From positions 1 to 22,575 of the IMG/VR virus record IMGVR_UViG_3300030117_004863: a stretch of DNA of 22,575 bases; one strand, 5' to 3'. Under the pieces are notes generated by a model. It saw only the letters and a program-made list of their open reading frames with translations, had not been told where the DNA came from and searched no databases. Source of the DNA: a virus. Below are positions 20,843-22,575 of the stretch, piece by piece (the stretch's first letter is position 1; each line of letters starts with the position of its first letter). A program made the translations under genes and the position numbers.

Positions 20843-20856
20843 ATATTTAAAATATA

Positions 20857-20877
20857 ATTGTAAATTGTAAATTGTAA
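20857..20877. repeat. Three tandem 7-mers (iteron-like)
   Basis: ATTGTAA occurs three times with no gap (20857-20863, 20864-20870, 20871-20877), then CGG. Short tandem sites in a control region can be binding sites for a replication initiator or regulator, but 7 bases is short and the AT background is high. Confidence 0.6.
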
Positions 20878-21035
20878 CGGCTTATAGTGGATTTGCTTTT
20901 TTCAATACAACTTTTCTAACCTAGAAACGGATAGGGGGGTGGTATGTGTGTAAAAAAAGAGACACGCACATGCTAATATAATTTTTTAAAATTTTTGGAA
21001 GTTTTACCAAAAGCGGGTACTGCGGATACTACCAC

Positions 21036-21160
21036 TACTATATATACTATAATACTATAATTACTATATACTACTATATACTATATATACTATTATACTA
21101 TATATATTATATATATATAATATATACTATATATACTATATATACTATAGTACTATTATA
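21036..21160. repeat. Low-complexity TATACTA array
   Basis: About 125 bases consist almost only of A, T and regularly spaced C/G in TACTATA-like units, with many self-complementary stretches. It would melt easily and could act as a DNA unwinding region. Confidence 0.8.
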
Positions 21161-21195
21161 AAAAAACTTCAACAAACAAAAACAAGATAATTAAA

Positions 21196-21223
21196 TATAT
21201 ATAACGCTAAACATTATTGTCAA
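21196..21223 (-). promoter_or_regulatory. Leftward sigma70-like promoter
   Basis: On the minus strand a perfect TTGACA (21218-21223) is followed after 16 bases by TATATA (21196-21201); TATATT at spacing 18 is an alternative. It differs from the nine TTGGAAC elements and would transcribe leftward through the TA-rich array. Confidence 0.55.
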
Positions 21224-21242
21224 GTTTTTATTAAATTAAAAC

Positions 21243-21479
21243 ATGAGCGAACATAAAAGTTTATATCAAAGAGCAGTATTTGGCGATTATGCGATAGGCT
21301 CTGTCTACGAGAACTTGGAACGTTGCAGGGAGATATCCAAAGAATTAAAACTTATGGACATTATAGAACCAACATCCAAACAAATGGGGCTGTTTGCAGA
21401 ATTACTGTATAGAATGAAGAATATGCCTGAGTTGGAAATACTGGATATCAATTTATTTGACAATCAGGAGAAGAACTGA
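21243..21479 (+). CDS. Small protein upstream of terminase (78 aa), unknown
   Basis: ATG at 21243 lacks a visible ribosome binding site and is the first rightward gene. The sequence is helical (ERCREISKELKLMDIIEPTS) with a Met-rich part (MGLFAELLYRMKNMPELEIL). It ends with the AGGAG used by the next gene. A helper of packaging is suggested only by position. Confidence 0.6.
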   Translation: MSEHKSLYQRAVFGDYAIGSVYENLERCREISKELKLMDIIEPTSKQMGLFAELLYRMKNMPELEILDINLFDNQEKN

Positions 21480-21480
21480 T

Positions 21481-22233
21481 TTGGCACTGAGCCGCACTGT
21501 AAAAGGAAAGAAGCACTATGCTTATGAATCAGAGCAGGAGTTTCTTGATGCACATCCCGATAAGCCCCTGATAACGGATTGGACTAAGGCAGAGGAAGGC
21601 GATTGGTGTCTTGCGGATGATGGTAAAATAGTGCAGATACTTAAAAAAGGACAAGTGAAAGGATTTAAAAAAGAAAACAATTATGTAAGAACTATTATAG
21701 GAATGTTTCATCTTAGAAGAAGTGGCATGAAGTCTGGTACTGTAAAAGATGAGATGTATAGGTTTACAAAACGATCTGGATATGCTGTAGTAACTGAGGG
21801 TTTTTTAACTTTATCAAAGAAAAACTTTGCAAAGTATGTTGCATACGGGATGGAGCCTATAAAAGCCTATCAGAAAGCATTTCCCAATACGAACAGCTTA
21901 GACCATGCGGAAAGAAGGTCAACACTACTACTTAAAAACAAAACAGTGAGGCAAGCAGTGGATAAAGAAATAGAAAGTTTAATGTCAGAAGTAGGTATTA
22001 CAAAACGTTACCTCCTTGAAAGCACGAAAGATGTAATAGACAAAAGAGATGTCAGGGACAACGATAAACTTAGAGCTCTAGAGACATTGATGAAGATAAC
22101 AGGTTTGCTGTCTACAGAAAAGAAAGTGGATTCTGTGGCACTGATACAGGAGTTCTCTGGGTTTAGCAGAGAGAAGCTAAAAGCATTTGAGCAGGGTATA
22201 CTTCCAGAAAAGCAAAAAGAATTATCTGAATGA
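21481..22233 (+). CDS. terS: Terminase small subunit (250 aa)
   Basis: The C-terminal half has the small-terminase DNA-binding pattern: FAKYVAYGMEPIKAYQKAFP is followed by a helix (HAERRSTLLLKNKTVRQAV). This corresponds to the motif KAYxxAFP...RRxxxLLKNxxVxxAV seen in Terminase_2-type proteins. Residues 80-100 are basic and the end is helical for oligomerisation. The N-terminal 60 residues (KHYAYESEQEFLDAHPDKP) are an extra domain. I use TTG 21481, ten bases after AGGAG and just after the previous stop; a TTG at 21457 would put that site inside the gene. The next gene overlaps as ATGA. The subunit binds phage DNA and starts packaging. Confidence 0.8.
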   Translation: MALSRTVKGKKHYAYESEQEFLDAHPDKPLITDWTKAEEGDWCLADDGKIVQILKKGQVKGFKKENNYVRTIIGMFHLRRSGMKSGTVKDEMYRFTKRSGYAVVTEGFLTLSKKNFAKYVAYGMEPIKAYQKAFPNTNSLDHAERRSTLLLKNKTVRQAVDKEIESLMSEVGITKRYLLESTKDVIDKRDVRDNDKLRALETLMKITGLLSTEKKVDSVALIQEFSGFSREKLKAFEQGILPEKQKELSE

Positions 22234-22575
22234 GTTTTAATATTACCCCTCCACCATCAGAGATGGACAAACGAGATGAGGTATTAGCAAAAGCATACAG
22301 CAACCTTATCTACTTTGGTAGAGCGTTTCTACCTAATGACTTCCTCAAGAAGTCTGAATCAGCACCCTTTCACTATGAAATGGCAAAAAAGATGATAGAT
22401 ACCGCACCGGGTGCAAGGATATGTAATATTATTCCACGTGGTCATGGTAAGTCTGTTATAGCAAAAGCGGCTATCATGCACAAACTGTGCTTTGCACAAG
22501 AGGGAGATCAGCATTTTATAGCGTGGGTATCGGAAGAGCAGTCACAGGCCATAGACCATTTAAAGTATATTCGCT
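22230..22575 (+). CDS. terL: Terminase large subunit, N-terminal part (3' end outside window)
   Basis: ATG 22230 overlaps the stop of the small subunit (ATGA). About 115 residues are present. The key motif is NIIPRGHGKSVIAKA at residues 66-80. This is a terminase-type Walker A (RGHGKS) in the place and spacing expected for a large terminase ATPase. HFIAWVSEEQSQAIDHL follows at the expected next strand and helix. The nuclease domain would lie beyond the window. The enzyme drives DNA into the procapsid. Confidence 0.85.
   Translation, partial: MSFNITPPPSEMDKRDEVLAKAYSNLIYFGRAFLPNDFLKKSESAPFHYEMAKKMIDTAPGARICNIIPRGHGKSVIAKAAIMHKLCFAQEGDQHFIAWVSEEQSQAIDHLKYIR

Larger units (their letters stand above)
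20551..21242. promoter_or_regulatory. Gene-less divergent control region
   Basis: No gene is supported over about 690 bases. The stretch separates the leftward accessory block from the rightward terminase genes. It holds promoter-like element 9, inverted repeats at 20646-20668 (CCTAG/CTAGG) and 20813-20842, a tandem 7-mer at 20857-20877, a G-run near 20933, a TA-rich array at 21036-21160 and a leftward consensus-like promoter. It is the best candidate in the window for a regulatory hub or origin. Confidence 0.55.

Noticed and set aside
20993-21025. TTGGAA on the plus strand in the control region as a rightward copy of the module
   Set aside because: The base after is G rather than C and the hexamer at the right spacing is CTGCGG; it is better seen as part of a weak TTTTGG/CCAAAA dyad.
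1-22575. tRNA genes, an integrase, diversity-generating retroelement or CRISPR array
   Set aside because: Reading both strands gave no cloverleaf with an acceptable T-loop, no tyrosine or serine recombinase motifs, no reverse transcriptase and no regularly spaced repeats other than the promoter modules.

Overview
The window looks like part of a tailed-phage genome: terminase genes, a late block ending in very large virion proteins, and a long oppositely transcribed block of tightly packed small genes. The DNA is AT-rich and most genes have clear AGGAG-type ribosome binding sites, which argues against a Bacteroidetes-type translation start. Large internal-type virion proteins in place of visible tail-tube or baseplate genes suggest a short-tailed (podovirus-like) phage, perhaps marine. 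The host is not visible in the sequence, and no integrase, lysis enzyme, tRNA or CRISPR array was seen.

Layout. (1) 1-8901, plus strand: the end of the late operon, with two fibre/structural-type proteins, a Gly/Ala-rich protein with a membrane-active-looking segment, a coiled-coil protein and a 1708-residue giant. (2) 8898-15239, minus strand: a compact DNA-metabolism operon with two further PD-(D/E)XK-type nucleases, a Cas4/RecB-like Fe-S nuclease, a possible ssDNA-binding (DUF669-like) protein, an HNH endonuclease, a C5-cytosine methyltransferase and several small unknowns. The late and early blocks converge with overlapping stop codons inside a hairpin. (3) 15303-20550, minus strand: short transcription units of small accessory genes, including a second HNH endonuclease, a winged-helix protein, a MazG/DUF1599-like helical protein and a train of translationally coupled microgenes that ordinary ORF cut-offs would miss. 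(4) 20551-21242: a 0.7-kb gene-less control region with tandem 7-mers, inverted repeats, a long TA-rich array and a consensus-like leftward promoter. (5) 21243-22575, plus strand: a small unknown gene, terminase small subunit, and the start of terminase large subunit, cut by the window edge.

The most striking signal is a promoter-like module present nine times on the minus strand between 15286 and 20608: TTGGAAC, then a fixed spacing of 19 bases from TTGGAA to a TATAAC/TTTAAT-like hexamer, then an A-rich leader with a ribosome binding site. Copies sit at or next to the stop codon of one unit and drive the next, so the accessory region looks built from portable promoter-leader-gene cassettes. 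A second recurring signal is a GC-rich hairpin placed 11-12 bases after a stop codon at four sites. No polymerase, helicase, primase or RNA polymerase was recognised in the roughly 11.7-kb leftward block, so replication functions are either outside the window, supplied by the host, or not recognisable to me by eye.
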